Of a stretch of 64,000 nt of DNA, positions 27,364 to 37,331 are shown in pieces (within the stretch, counting starts at the first letter, position 1; every line of letters begins with the position of its first letter). The DNA comes from Falsochrobactrum tianjinense (GTDB lineage: Bacteria > Pseudomonadota > Alphaproteobacteria > Rhizobiales > Rhizobiaceae): contig NZ_JAHRVA010000006.1 in assembly GCF_019100495.1 (NCBI RefSeq), forward strand, positions 71,164 to 135,163, given 5' to 3'. Made by a program: the position numbers and the translations under genes. The notes under the pieces are model-generated. The model saw only the letters and a list, made by a program, of their open reading frames with translations. It was not told the origin of the DNA and searched no databases.

Positions 27364-28497
27364 TCAAAGGGCAGGAATATCACCCCGCTCCCATCCTGCC
27401 GTGGTTTCAGCAGAAAAATCGACGAAATTGCCTTCGGCAATCGCCGCGCGGATGCCCTTCATCAGATATTGATAATAGGCAAGATTGTTCCAGGTAAGCA
27501 GCATGGCGGCGAGCGCCTCGCCGGATTTCACCAGATGATGCAGATAGGCGCGGCTGTAATCGCGCGCCGCCGGACAATCGGATTCCGGATCGAGCGGGCG
27601 ATGATCCTCTGCATGGCGCGCATTGCGCAGATTGACCTTGCCAAACCGCGTGAAAGCAAGACCATGCCGTCCGGCGCGGGTCGGCATGACGCAATCGAAC
27701 ATATCGATACCGCGTGCAACCGATTTCAGAATATCATCGGGCGTCCCTACCCCCATCAGATAGCGTGGCTTTTCTGGTGGCAGGATCGGACAGACCACCT
27801 CGAGCATATCAAGCATGACTGCCTGTGGCTCACCCACCGCAAGGCCGCCGACAGAATATCCCTTGAGATTCATCGCCTTCAATGCTTGCGCAGAACATTC
27901 GCGCAGACGTGCATTGTCGCCGCCCTGTACAATGCCGAACATAGCCTTGCCCGGCTGTTCGCCGAAGGCCACCTTGCAGCGTTCGGCCCAGCGCAGCGAA
28001 AGTTCCATCGCCCGTTCCGTATTGGCTTCTGACGACGGCAGCGCCACGCACTCGTCAAGCTGCATCTGGATATCGGAATCAAGCAGTCCCTGAATTTCGA
28101 TGGAGCGTTCAGGCGACATTTCATAGGCTTTCCCGTCAATATGCGACTGGAAAGTGACACCATTTTCGTTCAGCTTGCGTAATTGCGCCAGCGACATGAC
28201 CTGAAATCCGCCGGAATCGGTCAGGATTGGCCCCTTCCAGCCGCCGAACTGGTGCAGCCCGCCGAGGCGCGCGACTCGCTCGGCACCTGGACGCAGCATG
28301 AGGTGATAGGTATTACCCAGAATAATATCCGCGCCCAGCTCCTTCACCTGATCCATATACATGGCCTTGACGGTCCCGGCAGTGCCGACCGGCATGAAGG
28401 CGGGCGTGCGCACCACACCGCGCGGCATGGAGATTTCACCCTGCCGGGCCGCGCCATCGCGCGCCAGCACTTTAAACTCAAACTTTTCGCTGCTCAT
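27364..28497 (-). CDS. tgt: Queuine/preQ1 tRNA-ribosyltransferase
   Basis: Exchanges G34 for preQ1 in tRNAs with GUN anticodons. 377 aa. Catalytic Asp residues are in [11 protein letters not shown] and [12 protein letters not shown], and the C-terminal zinc site includes [16 protein letters not shown]. Its start overlaps the queA stop by 4 bases (ATGA), so the two are translationally coupled. A 3'-overlap with the TetR gene is avoided by only 11 bases. Confidence 0.96.
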   Translation of the reverse strand: MSSEKFEFKVLARDGAARQGEISMPRGVVRTPAFMPVGTAGTVKAMYMDQVKELGADIILGNTYHLMLRPGAERVARLGGLHQFGGWKGPILTDSGGFQVMSLAQLRKLNENGVTFQSHIDGKAYEMSPERSIEIQGLLDSDIQMQLDECVALPSSEANTERAMELSLRWAERCKVAFGEQPGKAMFGIVQGGDNARLRECSAQALKAMNLKGYSVGGLAVGEPQAVMLDMLEVVCPILPPEKPRYLMGVGTPDDILKSVARGIDMFDCVMPTRAGRHGLAFTRFGKVNLRNARHAEDHRPLDPESDCPAARDYSRAYLHHLVKSGEALAAMLLTWNNLAYYQYLMKGIRAAIAEGNFVDFSAETTAGWERGDIPAL

Positions 28498-29585
28498 GTG
28501 GTGTGTCTATCTTGGTCGGCCCGTTCGAGCAAGCCGGCGTCGCCATACGAATAGAAGCGGTAATTGCCCACAATCGCATGTCCGTAGGCTTCACGCATCG
28601 TATCAAGGCCGCTGAATGCCGAAACCAGCATAAAAAGCGTCGAACGAGGCAGGTGAAAATTGGTCATCAGAAGATCGACCGCGCGAAAACGATAGCCGGG
28701 CGTGATGAAAATATCGGTCGCACCCGACCATGGCCGGATAATGCCGTCTTCGCCGCACGCACTTTCGATCAACCGCAACGAGGTCGTCCCGACGCAGACG
28801 ATGCGCCCGCCGCGCTCATGTACGGCATTCAACGCGTCGGCGGTTCTTTGCGAAACATGGCCGATTTCCGAATGCATCTTGTGGTCGCCCGTATCGTCGG
28901 CTTTTACCGGCAAAAACGTGCCCGCCCCGACATGCAGGGTGACGAAATGTTCTTCAATGCCGCGCGCTTTGATTTTTCCGAGAAGCTCGGACGTAAAATG
29001 TAGCCCTGCCGTGGGAGCCGCGACTGCACCCTCCTCACGGGCATAAACAGTCTGGTAGTCCTTGCGATCACGCTCGTCTTCCGCTCGCTTGGAAGCAATA
29101 TAGGGCGGTAGCGGAATATGGCCGACAGCGGCAATCGCTTCATCGAGAATTGGCCCGGACAGGTCGAACACAAGCAGCGCCTCGCCCGCATCGCCCTTCT
29201 CTGTGACCGTAGCATCAAGCGTACCCATGAAGCAGCTTGAACCAGAATGGCCGAACCGGATACGATCGCCTTCCTTAACGCGCTTACCGGGCCGGAGAAA
29301 GGCTTTCCAGCGATCAGGGCCGGTGCGCATATGCAGCGTCGCGCTTACCTGCGCAATGTTGCCATCGCGTTCACGCATACCTTCAAGATGTGCTGGTATC
29401 ACTTTGGTATCATTGAAAACAAGGGCGTCGCCAGGTTGCAACAGGTCGGGGAGCTCAAATACCTGGCGGTCCACGAAGGGCTGGCCGGGGCGGACACATA
29501 ACAGTCTGGCATGGTCGCGCGGCTCCACCGGGCGCAGGGCGATGCACTCTTCCGGCAGATCAAAATCGAAAAGATCAACGCGCAT
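28494..29585 (-). CDS. queA: S-adenosylmethionine:tRNA ribosyltransferase-isomerase
   Basis: Adds epoxycyclopentanediol from SAM to preQ1 in tRNA, the step after Tgt. 363 aa; the family start is [16 protein letters not shown] and internal signatures are [12 protein letters not shown] and [14 protein letters not shown] at 29597 is in frame, but ATG 29585 is preferred because GAGG lies about 7 bases upstream. It forms an operon with tgt; the two upstream cyclophilin genes share the strand. Confidence 0.95.
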   Translation of the reverse strand: MRVDLFDFDLPEECIALRPVEPRDHARLLCVRPGQPFVDRQVFELPDLLQPGDALVFNDTKVIPAHLEGMRERDGNIAQVSATLHMRTGPDRWKAFLRPGKRVKEGDRIRFGHSGSSCFMGTLDATVTEKGDAGEALLVFDLSGPILDEAIAAVGHIPLPPYIASKRAEDERDRKDYQTVYAREEGAVAAPTAGLHFTSELLGKIKARGIEEHFVTLHVGAGTFLPVKADDTGDHKMHSEIGHVSQRTADALNAVHERGGRIVCVGTTSLRLIESACGEDGIIRPWSGATDIFITPGYRFRAVDLLMTNFHLPRSTLFMLVSAFSGLDTMREAYGHAIVGNYRFYSYGDAGLLERADQDRHTT

Positions 29586-29703
29586 AGGAAACCTCACAAA
29601 GCATTTCCGGCAAAAGCGCGAAGCGGTTTATGTCCGAAAATGCGGCAAACAAACTACGGCCCCGGCGGGGTTACGCCGGAGCCGCGATCATATGCATAAA
29701 CGA

Positions 29704-30210
29704 TCAGATATCCGCAGCGATCCGCGCGGCCACGATCACGTCCGGATCAGCGACTGGCTCACCGCGCTTGATCTTGTCGACATTATCCATGCCTTCAATC
29801 ACCTGGCCCCATACCGTATACTGGCGGTCGAGCCACGGCGCATCGGTAAAGCAGATGAAGAACTGCGAATTGGCCGAGTTAGGATTCTGTGAACGTGCCA
29901 TCGAAGCCGTGCCGCGCTTGTGCTGCGTGTTGGAGAATTCGGCCTTGAGGTCTGGCTTCTCCGAACCGCCCATGCCAGCACGCGAGCCGTTGAAATCGGC
30001 GCCGCCCGTCTTTCCGAACTTCACATCGCCCGTCTGCGCCATGAAACCGTCGATCACACGATGGAAGACGACGCCGTCATAAGCACCTTCGCGGGCCAGT
30101 TCCTTGATGCGCTCGACATGACCGGGAGCAAGATCGGGATAGAGTTCGAGAATCACATTGCCTTTGGTGGTTTCCAGAACGAGCGTATTTTCAGGGTCTT
30201 TGTAAGCCAT
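29704..30210 (-). CDS. ppiB: Cytoplasmic cyclophilin (peptidyl-prolyl isomerase)
   Basis: PPIase of 168 aa without a signal peptide. Cyclophilin core: VVFHRVIDGFMAQTGD, GTASMARSQNPNSANSQFFI and LDRQYTVWGQVIEGMD, with the catalytic Arg in FHR. It lies 21 bases after a periplasmic paralogue; the two share most of the core, so they arose by tandem duplication. Confidence 0.93.
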   Translation of the reverse strand: MAYKDPENTLVLETTKGNVILELYPDLAPGHVERIKELAREGAYDGVVFHRVIDGFMAQTGDVKFGKTGGADFNGSRAGMGGSEKPDLKAEFSNTQHKRGTASMARSQNPNSANSQFFICFTDAPWLDRQYTVWGQVIEGMDNVDKIKRGEPVADPDVIVAARIAADI

Positions 30211-30231
30211 GCGGGCCTCTCCTTTTCAAAC

Positions 30232-30822
30232 TTATTTTTTGTCGGCCTCGATAGCGGCCTTGATGATCTTATCCGGGTTTTCAACCGAACCATTATCGGC
30301 TTCATCACCCTTCTTGATCTTGTCTACGGCTTCCATGCCACTGGCAACCTTACCGACCACCGTATATTGCCCGTTCAGGAACGCGCCATCGGCAAACATG
30401 ATGAAGAATTGCGAATTGGCCGAATTCGGATCCTGACTGCGCGCCATACCAACCGTACCACGCACAAAAGGTTCCTGCGAGAATTCAGCGGGAATATTTG
30501 CATAATCAGAACCGCCGGTGCCAACGCTCGATGCATTGAAACCCTTATCCATATTTCCGAATTTCACGTCGCCGGTCTGCGCCATGAAACCTGGAATAAC
30601 GCGATGAAAGGCAACGCCGTTATAGGCCCCGTCGCGAACCAGCCTCTTGATCTGCTCCACATGCTTGGGCGCGAGGTCCGGGCGAAGTTCGATTGCAACG
30701 TCCCCATCCTTGAGCGTCAGAACGACAGTATTTTCAGGATCGGCCGCGGAAGCGATATGAGAGGTTCCCAGCGAAAGCGCGAGAAAGGCGGCGGCGGCAA
30801 GCGCCGAACGGATGAATGACAT
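30232..30822 (-). CDS. ppiA: Periplasmic cyclophilin (peptidyl-prolyl isomerase)
   Basis: 196 aa with a signal peptide (SALAAAAFLALSLGTSHIASA, here 21 residues counted from Ser7; likely cleavage after ASA near residue 27). The core VAFHRVIPGFMAQTGD and VGMARSQDPNSANSQFFI match the cytoplasmic paralogue just downstream. It probably helps fold envelope proteins. coaD lies 20 bases upstream on the same strand. Confidence 0.92.
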   Translation of the reverse strand: MSFIRSALAAAAFLALSLGTSHIASAADPENTVVLTLKDGDVAIELRPDLAPKHVEQIKRLVRDGAYNGVAFHRVIPGFMAQTGDVKFGNMDKGFNASSVGTGGSDYANIPAEFSQEPFVRGTVGMARSQDPNSANSQFFIMFADGAFLNGQYTVVGKVASGMEAVDKIKKGDEADNGSVENPDKIIKAAIEADKK

Positions 30823-30842
30823 GATCGAAAAACTCCCTGCGA

Positions 30843-31337
30843 TCAGGATTTGAATTTTGCTTCGAGCGCAGCGGCAACCACTGCGGGAACGAAAGGACGG
30901 ATATCGCCGCCCATGGAAGCAATCTGGCGGACCAATGTGGCGGTAATCGTGCGCACCGCCGGATCGGCGGGCAGGAACACTGTCTGCAATTCCGGCGCCA
31001 TGGTTCCGTTCATACCCGCCATCTGCATTTCATAATCAAGATCGGTGCCGTCGCGCAATCCGCGCACCATCAGTTGTGCGCCATGTTTGCGCGCGGCGTG
31101 GATTACCAGATTATCGAAGGAAATAACCGAAATGCGGCTGGCGTCTTTTCCCAGCCCGTGCTCCGCGCTCATGCCAATCAGTTCAAGGCGCTCCTCAAAG
31201 CTGAAAAGCGGCTTTTTCCCCGGATGCAGGCCAATCGCAACAATGACGTGATCCGCTAGGCGCAGTGCACCTTTGAGGACATCCATATGGCCATTGGTCA
31301 CAGGGTCGAAGGAACCCGCATAAATCGCGATCGTCAT
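30843..31337 (-). CDS. coaD: Phosphopantetheine adenylyltransferase
   Basis: Penultimate step of coenzyme A synthesis: phosphopantetheine plus ATP to dephospho-CoA. 164 aa. The nucleotidyltransferase signature is [15 protein letters not shown] (TNGH in place of HxGH), with [13 protein letters not shown] and the C-terminal ATP loop. It is probably first in an operon with the cyclophilin genes and perhaps queA-tgt. Confidence 0.95.
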   Translation of the reverse strand: MTIAIYAGSFDPVTNGHMDVLKGALRLADHVIVAIGLHPGKKPLFSFEERLELIGMSAEHGLGKDASRISVISFDNLVIHAARKHGAQLMVRGLRDGTDLDYEMQMAGMNGTMAPELQTVFLPADPAVRTITATLVRQIASMGGDIRPFVPAVVAAALEAKFKS

Positions 31338-31403
31338 TTCTCCCAGCTAGCCTTTTCTGATCAGATTTTCAACAACAACCACAAGAATAAGAAAGTGGAA
31401 ACC

Positions 31404-31535
31404 ATGAAAGCAGATGACTGTGGCATGAACAATGATTTCAGAGAAAGTTCACGACCGATTTACCAGAACAGGTGCAAGGATGATGCAACCTTTTCGCGTC
31501 TCAAGCGTATATATGTCGAAAGGATACCGCGATGA
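31404..31535 (+). CDS. Possible 43-residue ORF overlapping the next start
   Basis: Begins MKADDCGMNND and is polar and Arg-rich. Its stop overlaps the start of the 49-residue ORF as ATGA. GTGGA lies about 4 bases upstream. It has no recognisable domain, and a leader or noncoding role is equally likely. Low confidence. Confidence 0.25.
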   Translation: MKADDCGMNNDFRESSRPIYQNRCKDDATFSRLKRIYVERIPR

Positions 31536-31681
31536 TGATATTTCTTCTGGCATTATCCATGATGGTAGCAATGGCTGCTTCGGCAATCGTACTGCTTCTG
31601 GAAGAGAACGAAGCAAAGAAACAGCGCGTCCGGCCGGTAGCTTTCAATCTGAGCACAATACGCAATCTGCGCTCGCATTAG
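31532..31681 (+). CDS. Small single-pass membrane protein, 49 residues
   Basis: Too short for most gene callers. Begins MMIFLLALSMMVAMAASAIV with a hydrophobic segment of about 21 residues, then a charged cytoplasmic-type tail (EENEAKKQRVRP) and NLSTIRNLRSH. AAAGGA lies about 7 bases before ATG 31532. The gene is alone between coaD and gyrA and followed by a strong terminator 42 bases later. Function unknown; a bitopic regulatory peptide is possible. Confidence 0.55.
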   Translation: MMIFLLALSMMVAMAASAIVLLLEENEAKKQRVRPVAFNLSTIRNLRSH

Positions 31682-31722
31682 GCAGTTTTAAGGATTGCCA
31701 ACTCCTCCAGTCTTGGCATCTT

Positions 31723-31757
31723 AAAAAAGGCCGATGATTAGTCATCGGCCTTTTTTC
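31723..31757. terminator. Bidirectional terminator between the small ORF and gyrA
   Basis: AAAAAAGGCCGATGA and TCATCGGCCTTTTTT arms around TTAG: a near-perfect stem with A and T runs on either side. Ends gyrA on the minus strand and the small ORF on the plus strand. Confidence 0.93.
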
Positions 31758-31818
31758 ATTGGGGTCCAGCAGAACCATCCGATACAGTTTCAACGCATCT
31801 TGCGTGAAACCAGCCAGA

Positions 31819-34629
31819 TCATTCTCCGTTTTCAATAGGCGTTTCGCCTGATGACACCGAATCGTCAGTTACTGCATCGTCGCCATTCTCTTCATCGCTT
31901 TCCGCTTCCGAAATGCGCTCGACCGAGACGACTTTCTCGCCGTCAGCCGTATTGAAGATCGTGACGCCCTTTGTCGAACGTCCGGCAATGCGAATACCGT
32001 CGACCGGCACACGGATAAGCTGACCGCCATCCGAAACGAGCAGAATCTGGTCGCGCGGCTCTACGGGGAACAGAGCCACGAGCTTGCCAATTTCATCGGT
32101 CTTCGACGTATCGGTCGCGCGGATGCCCTTGCCGCCACGGCCTGAAACGCGGAACTCATATGAAGAAGAACGCTTGCCGTAGCCATATTCGCTAACGGTG
32201 AGTACAGTCTGCTCGCGCGCACTCAGTTCCTGATAACGCTCTTCCGAAAGCTCTGCATCGACACCGACTTCCTCGCCCACCACGACGATATCATCCGCAT
32301 CGTCCGCGCCCTGGGCACGCCGTTCGGCGATTGAGCGTTTGAGATAGGCCGAGCGTTCGGCTGCATCTGCCTCGACATGTTGCAGAATCGCCATGGAGAT
32401 GACCTTGTCGCCATCCGCCAGATTGATGCCGCGCACGCCGATCGAATTGCGACCTGCGAAGACACGTACATCGGTGGCGGGGAAGCGAATGCACTGGCCA
32501 CCAGCACAAGTCAGAAGGACGTCATCGAATTCCGTACAGGTTTCGACGGAGAGGATTTCGTCGCCCTCGTCTTCCAGCTTCATCGCAATCTTGCCGTTAC
32601 GATTGACCTGAACGAAGTCCGACAATTTGTTACGGCGAACAGTACCGCGCGTCGTCGAGAACATTACGTCGAGGTTAGCCCAGGATTCTTCATCTTCCGG
32701 CAATGGCATGATTGTGGTGATGCGCTCGCCCTGCTGCAAAGGCAGCATGTTTATGAGCGCCTTGCCACGCGATTGCGGATTGCCGATCGGCAGGCGCCAG
32801 ACTTTCTCCTTGTAGACGATACCGCGTGAGGAGAAGAACAAAACAGGCGTATGCGTGTTGGCCACGAACAGGCGCGTGACAAAATCCTCGTTCTTGGTCG
32901 CCATGCCCGAACGGCCCTTGCCTCCGCGGCGCTGCGCGCGGTAGGTCGCAAGCGGCACCCGCTTGATGTAGCCGGCATGGCTGACGGTGACGACCATATC
33001 TTCGCGGGCGATTAGGTCCTCATCGTCCATTTCTGCGCCGCCAAGACCAAATTCGGTGCGACGCGGCGTGGCGAATTCGTCGCGAACGGCAATCATCTCA
33101 TCCTTGACGATTGTCATGACGCGCAGACGCGAACCGAGAATATCCAGATAGTCGCGAATTTCCTCACCGATTTTGTTCAACTCGTCCGCCACCTCGTCGC
33201 GTCCAAGCGCGGTGAGGCGCTGAAGCCGCAGTTCGAGAATCGCGCGAGCCTGTTCCTCGGAAAGATTATAGGTGTTGTCGGCATTGAGCGTATGCCGCGG
33301 ATCATCGATCAGCTTGATCAGCGGGGCGACATCGGCTGCGGGCCAACGGCGCTCCATTAACTGTTCGCGTGCAGTCGCCGGATCAGGAGCGCGGCGGATA
33401 AGCGCGATCACCTCATCGATATTGGCGACAGCAATCGCAAGTCCAACCAAAACATGAGCGCGGTCGCGTGCCTTGTTGAGCAAGAACTTGGTGCGGCGCG
33501 TCACCACTTCCTCACGGAAGGCAACGAATGCACGCAGCATGTCGAGCAGCGTCAACTGTTCGGGTTTGCCGCCATTGAGCGCGACCATGTTGCAACCAAA
33601 CGAAGTCTGGAGCGGCGTGTAGCGGTAAAGCTGATTCAACACCACGTCGGCCACGACATCGCGCTTCAGTTCGACCACCACACGATAGCCGTCACGGTCG
33701 GATTCGTCGCGCAGATCGGAAATGCCCTCGATACGCTTGTCGCGCACCAACTCAGCCATTTTCTCGATCATCGTCGCCTTGTTCACCTGATAGGGAACTT
33801 CGGTGATAATGATTGCCTCACGATCGCCACGCATCGGCTCGATCACAGCGCGACCACGCATGATAACGGAACCGCGGCCTGTGCTGTAGGCGGAATTGAT
33901 GCCCGCCCGCCCCAGAATGATGCCGCCGGTCGGAAAGTCCGGGCCGGGAATGATCTGCATCATTTCTTCAAGCTCGATGGCCGGATCATCGATCAGCGCA
34001 ATGCAGCCGTCGATGATCTCGCCCAGATTGTGCGGCGGAATATTGGTCGCCATACCGACCGCGATACCACCGGACCCATTGACCAGCAGATTGGGGAACC
34101 GCGCTGGAAGAACCGACGGCTCGCGTTCACGGCCATCGTAATTGTCCTGAAAATCGACCGTATCCTTGTCGATGTCGGAAAGAAGAGATTCCGTAACCTT
34201 TTCCAGACGGCATTCCGTATAACGCATTGCCGCTGGAGGGTCGCCGTCGATGGAGCCGAAATTGCCCTGCCCGTCCACAAGCGGGTCACGCAGGGAGAAG
34301 TCCTGCGCCATGCGTACAAGGGCGTCATAGATCGAAGCGTCGCCATGGGGATGGAATTTACCCATCACTTCACCGACCACACCCGCCGATTTGCGGTACG
34401 GCCGGTTATAGGCGAGGTTCATCTCGTTCATGGCATGGAGAATGCGCCGGTGCACGGGCTTGAGACCGTCGCGCACATCAGGCAACGCACGACTCACGAT
34501 AACGCTCATGGCGTAATCGAGATAAGAGCGCTGCATCTCTTCAATGATGGAAATCGGCTCGATGCCGCTCGGACCGATAGGGTCGTCGCTCATATCACCG
34601 GAGCCGGGTGGAGGCGTTTGATCTGACAC
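31819..34629 (-). CDS. gyrA: DNA gyrase subunit A
   Basis: Breakage-reunion subunit of gyrase, 936 aa. The catalytic Tyr is in [12 protein letters not shown], and the C-terminal region has beta-pinwheel GyrA boxes such as [10 protein letters not shown]. In the quinolone region the sequence is [10 protein letters not shown]: Ala98 occupies the place of E. coli Ser83 and Asp102 that of Asp87. The start is GTG 34629; ATG 34593 is an alternative and would remove 12 residues. The acidic C-terminal tail ([17 protein letters not shown]) is longer than in E. coli. Confidence 0.96.
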   Translation of the reverse strand: MSDQTPPPGSGDMSDDPIGPSGIEPISIIEEMQRSYLDYAMSVIVSRALPDVRDGLKPVHRRILHAMNEMNLAYNRPYRKSAGVVGEVMGKFHPHGDASIYDALVRMAQDFSLRDPLVDGQGNFGSIDGDPPAAMRYTECRLEKVTESLLSDIDKDTVDFQDNYDGREREPSVLPARFPNLLVNGSGGIAVGMATNIPPHNLGEIIDGCIALIDDPAIELEEMMQIIPGPDFPTGGIILGRAGINSAYSTGRGSVIMRGRAVIEPMRGDREAIIITEVPYQVNKATMIEKMAELVRDKRIEGISDLRDESDRDGYRVVVELKRDVVADVVLNQLYRYTPLQTSFGCNMVALNGGKPEQLTLLDMLRAFVAFREEVVTRRTKFLLNKARDRAHVLVGLAIAVANIDEVIALIRRAPDPATAREQLMERRWPAADVAPLIKLIDDPRHTLNADNTYNLSEEQARAILELRLQRLTALGRDEVADELNKIGEEIRDYLDILGSRLRVMTIVKDEMIAVRDEFATPRRTEFGLGGAEMDDEDLIAREDMVVTVSHAGYIKRVPLATYRAQRRGGKGRSGMATKNEDFVTRLFVANTHTPVLFFSSRGIVYKEKVWRLPIGNPQSRGKALINMLPLQQGERITTIMPLPEDEESWANLDVMFSTTRGTVRRNKLSDFVQVNRNGKIAMKLEDEGDEILSVETCTEFDDVLLTCAGGQCIRFPATDVRVFAGRNSIGVRGINLADGDKVISMAILQHVEADAAERSAYLKRSIAERRAQGADDADDIVVVGEEVGVDAELSEERYQELSAREQTVLTVSEYGYGKRSSSYEFRVSGRGGKGIRATDTSKTDEIGKLVALFPVEPRDQILLVSDGGQLIRVPVDGIRIAGRSTKGVTIFNTADGEKVVSVERISEAESDEENGDDAVTDDSVSSGETPIENGE

Positions 34630-34878
34630 TATTCAGATATCTTTCTCAACAGAATCGATAAAGTAACTTTATAAAGGAAGATATCACAAAATGCCAGTTT
34701 CAGGGCCATTTCAAGCCACCGATTTCTTTTGTTGAATCAATAACTTAAAAGATGTTCACATAAAGATCGCGCAATGATGTTGCCCGGACCTGCCCTTTGC
34801 GTCGACCATAGGCCGCACATCGGCTACAATCCGCATCACAGTTCAGGCAGTAAGCAACACCAACGGGGCAAGCACGAT

Positions 34879-35508
34879 ATGGGCTTCTACGATACGGTTT
34901 TCAGCGCCTTCGTCACCTTGCTCGTCACCATAGATCCGCCCGGGCTTGCGCCATTGTTTCTGGCGCTTACCCCCGGTATGGATCGTCATTCGCGCGGCCA
35001 GGTCGCGTTGCGGGCGTCCGTGATCGGTTTCTGCGTCATGACGCTCTTTGCCGTGGCAGGCGTCGAGATTCTGGGCATGTTCGGCATTACTATTGGTGCT
35101 TTCCGCGTCGCGGGCGGTCTGCTTCTGTTTTGGATCGCTTTCGAAATGATTTTCGAAAAACGTACTGAACGAAAGGAAAAGAGCGCCGAAGTCGCCATTA
35201 CCAAGGATCATATCCGCAATATTGCGGCCTTCCCGCTGGCAATACCGCTCATTGCCGGACCCGGTGCAATTTCAGCCATCGTGCTGACGTCTGATTCCTT
35301 TCAAGGCATCGGCGCGAGGCTGACACTCGTCGGCGTGATTTTCGTATGCTTGCTGATCACTTATCTGGTTCTGCTGCTCGCGGAACGCGTCGACCGGTTT
35401 CTTGGCGAAACCGGTCGTTCTATCCTCACCCGGCTTCTCGGCGTTATACTGGCCGCGCTGGCCGTACAGTTCGTCGCTGATGGCATCAAGGCGCTGATAG
35501 GTGGTTAA
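34879..35508 (+). CDS. MarC family integral membrane protein
   Basis: 209 aa with six predicted membrane segments; begins MGFYDTVFSAFVTLLVTIDP, the standard MarC start (NTVF/DPPG region). Despite the name, no antibiotic role is established for the family. Frames from 34774 add 35 hydrophilic residues; ATG 34879 is preferred. Its stop overlaps that of the convergent phnE by 3 bases. Confidence 0.87.
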   Translation: MGFYDTVFSAFVTLLVTIDPPGLAPLFLALTPGMDRHSRGQVALRASVIGFCVMTLFAVAGVEILGMFGITIGAFRVAGGLLLFWIAFEMIFEKRTERKEKSAEVAITKDHIRNIAAFPLAIPLIAGPGAISAIVLTSDSFQGIGARLTLVGVIFVCLLITYLVLLLAERVDRFLGETGRSILTRLLGVILAALAVQFVADGIKALIGG

Positions 35509-36377
35509 GCGGATTTAAGCGCTTTCTTGCCGATCATCGCATGCCGCAATCTGGAAGAAACCCAGTCGATTACGGCAACGGCCACGAGAATCATCAGGAT
35601 CAGGAACGACACATCCTGAAGATTGAGCACCTTTATCTGCTCGGCCAGATGCGCACCGATGCCCCCTGCCCCGACAATACCGATAATAGTCGCTGAACGA
35701 GTGTTCGATTCAAAGTAATACAGAACCTGACTGCCCATCAACGGCAATACCTGCGGCAGCACACCGAAGCGATAGCCATGCAGATTTCTACCGCCCGACG
35801 AAACAACGCCTTCGACCGGCTTTTTGTCCGCACCTTCGATCGCTTCCGAGAACAGTTTACCGAATGCGCCGAAGTCGGAACAGGCAATGGCCAATATGCC
35901 TGCAAACGGTCCAAGACCGACCACGGACACCCATATCAGCGCCCATATCAGCGTGTCGACACCGCGGATCGTATCCAGAAAGCGGCGAATGCCGAAATGC
36001 AAAAAGACATTCGGAATGATGTTTTTTGCCGCGAGAAAACCGAACGGAAAGGCAAGGACGGCCGCGAGCAATGTGCCCAGATAGGCAATTGCCAGTGTCT
36101 CAAGCAGCGACCACATATAGAGGCTAAAGCGGCCCCCGGAACTGGGCGGCATCATCATCAGGGCGAAATCGCCAAGGCGAGCAAACCCGTTGAGAATACG
36201 CAACAGCGAAAAATCGAGCCAATAGAAGGAAAACGCAACCGAAGCGAGAACAAGCACGCCAGCAATGGTCAGGTTGCGCCAGATGCGCCCATTGCCAAAC
36301 AGATCGGCATATTCTGCCCTGAGTTCCTTTTCATGTGCATGGGCTTCACGCGAAAGGCTTTGTGCAATGTCGGACAT
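35505..36377 (-). CDS. phnE: Phosphonate ABC transporter permease (distal copy)
   Basis: Inner-membrane permease of the phosphonate importer, about 290 aa with several membrane segments. The EAA-type loop is FSEAIEGADKKPVEGVVSSGG (here 21 residues; key parts EAIE and GVVSSGG). Follows the first phnE, so the importer is PhnC2-D-E1E2 rather than a homodimer. ATG 36377 has GAGGGG about 6 bases upstream; 36407 overlaps the previous gene. Confidence 0.91.
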   Translation of the reverse strand: MSDIAQSLSREAHAHEKELRAEYADLFGNGRIWRNLTIAGVLVLASVAFSFYWLDFSLLRILNGFARLGDFALMMMPPSSGGRFSLYMWSLLETLAIAYLGTLLAAVLAFPFGFLAAKNIIPNVFLHFGIRRFLDTIRGVDTLIWALIWVSVVGLGPFAGILAIACSDFGAFGKLFSEAIEGADKKPVEGVVSSGGRNLHGYRFGVLPQVLPLMGSQVLYYFESNTRSATIIGIVGAGGIGAHLAEQIKVLNLQDVSFLILMILVAVAVIDWVSSRLRHAMIGKKALKSA

Positions 36378-36390
36378 TATAACCCCTCGC

Positions 36391-37263
36391 TCAACCGATG
36401 CGGCCAAGAAGTGCGTGACGGACGCGCTGCGTGATGAGATCGATCACGACAATCGTGACGATGATGAGAAGCAGGATCGCGCTGACATCGCTATAATAGA
36501 ACTGGCGAATGGAGGTGAGCAGTTCCTGCCCGATGCCGCCTGCCCCGACAAAGCCCATCACCGATGCGCCACGCACATTGATTTCGAAACGCAGCAATCC
36601 GTAGGATGCGAAATTGGGCGCGACCTGTGGCAGCACGGCGAAGCGGATCACTTGCAGACCCGAACCGCCCGAAGCGCGGATGCCCTCGACCGGGCGCATG
36701 TCGATATTCTCGACCACCTCGGAAAAAAGCTTGCCCAGGGAACCGGCGCTATGGAGCATCAGCGCCAGAACACCCGCCATGGGACCAAGGCCAAAAGCAA
36801 TGACGAACAGAAGCGCAAAAACGATTTCCGGTACGGTACGCAGCAGCTCAAGGCCACGACGCACGACGAAGCGTGTTTTTGAATTGGGACTCATATTCGA
36901 CGACGCTGCAAAAGAAGCAGCGAATGCGATCACAATGCCAATCAAGGTTGCGAGATAGGCGATCAGCAATGTCTCGAACAGCAGCTTGAGCCAGCCGCCG
37001 AAATTCCAGTACCATGCGGCGAGATCGCCCCAAAAATTGGCGACTGTCAGTTCCGGCAGGATGCGGCCAAGATAGCTCGTGAAACGAAAGAGGTTTTCAG
37101 CCAGCGTGCCCGGCCGGACATCGGCGACAACGGATGCAGCCATGGCGATAACGACAAGTGCGAGAAGCAGCCCTATGCCGTAAAGACGCCGCCTGCCGAC
37201 TTCCCTGCGATACTCGGCAAGAAGCCCCCTGGCCCCGCTAACGTCAAAAGTGGACACCGTCAT
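36391..37263 (-). CDS. phnE: Phosphonate ABC transporter permease (proximal copy)
   Basis: About 290 aa, membrane permease with the EAA loop FSEVVENIDMRPVEGI and a C-terminal GAGGIGQELLTSIR stretch like its neighbour. ATG 37263 (AAGGAA upstream) is preferred over 37314, which would lie inside the hairpin after phnD. Forms a heteromeric permease with the next gene. Confidence 0.91.
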   Translation of the reverse strand: MTVSTFDVSGARGLLAEYRREVGRRRLYGIGLLLALVVIAMAASVVADVRPGTLAENLFRFTSYLGRILPELTVANFWGDLAAWYWNFGGWLKLLFETLLIAYLATLIGIVIAFAASFAASSNMSPNSKTRFVVRRGLELLRTVPEIVFALLFVIAFGLGPMAGVLALMLHSAGSLGKLFSEVVENIDMRPVEGIRASGGSGLQVIRFAVLPQVAPNFASYGLLRFEINVRGASVMGFVGAGGIGQELLTSIRQFYYSDVSAILLLIIVTIVVIDLITQRVRHALLGRIG

Positions 37264-37281
37264 GCGCGTTTCCTTATCATC

Positions 37282-37316
37282 AAAAATGCCCGGAGCTTGA
37301 TCTGCTCCGGGCATTC
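37282..37316 (-). terminator. Hairpin with T run between phnD and phnE
   Basis: On the minus strand AATGCCCGGAGC and GCTCCGGGCATT form a 12-base stem around AGATCAA, followed by TTTTTG. It lies inside the transport operon, 16 bases after the phnD stop, so it probably stabilises the phnD message and lowers permease expression. Confidence 0.8.
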
Positions 37317-37331
37317 CGATTGTTTGACCGT

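Noticed and set aside
29660-29695. GC-rich hairpin between ppiB and queA
   Set aside because: It has stem-loop potential but no T run and no known repeat pattern; one copy only.
33454-34626. 390-residue open frame on the plus strand opposite gyrA
   Set aside because: It mirrors a conserved gene, has no recognisable domain or ribosome binding site, and such antisense frames arise from codon bias in this genome.
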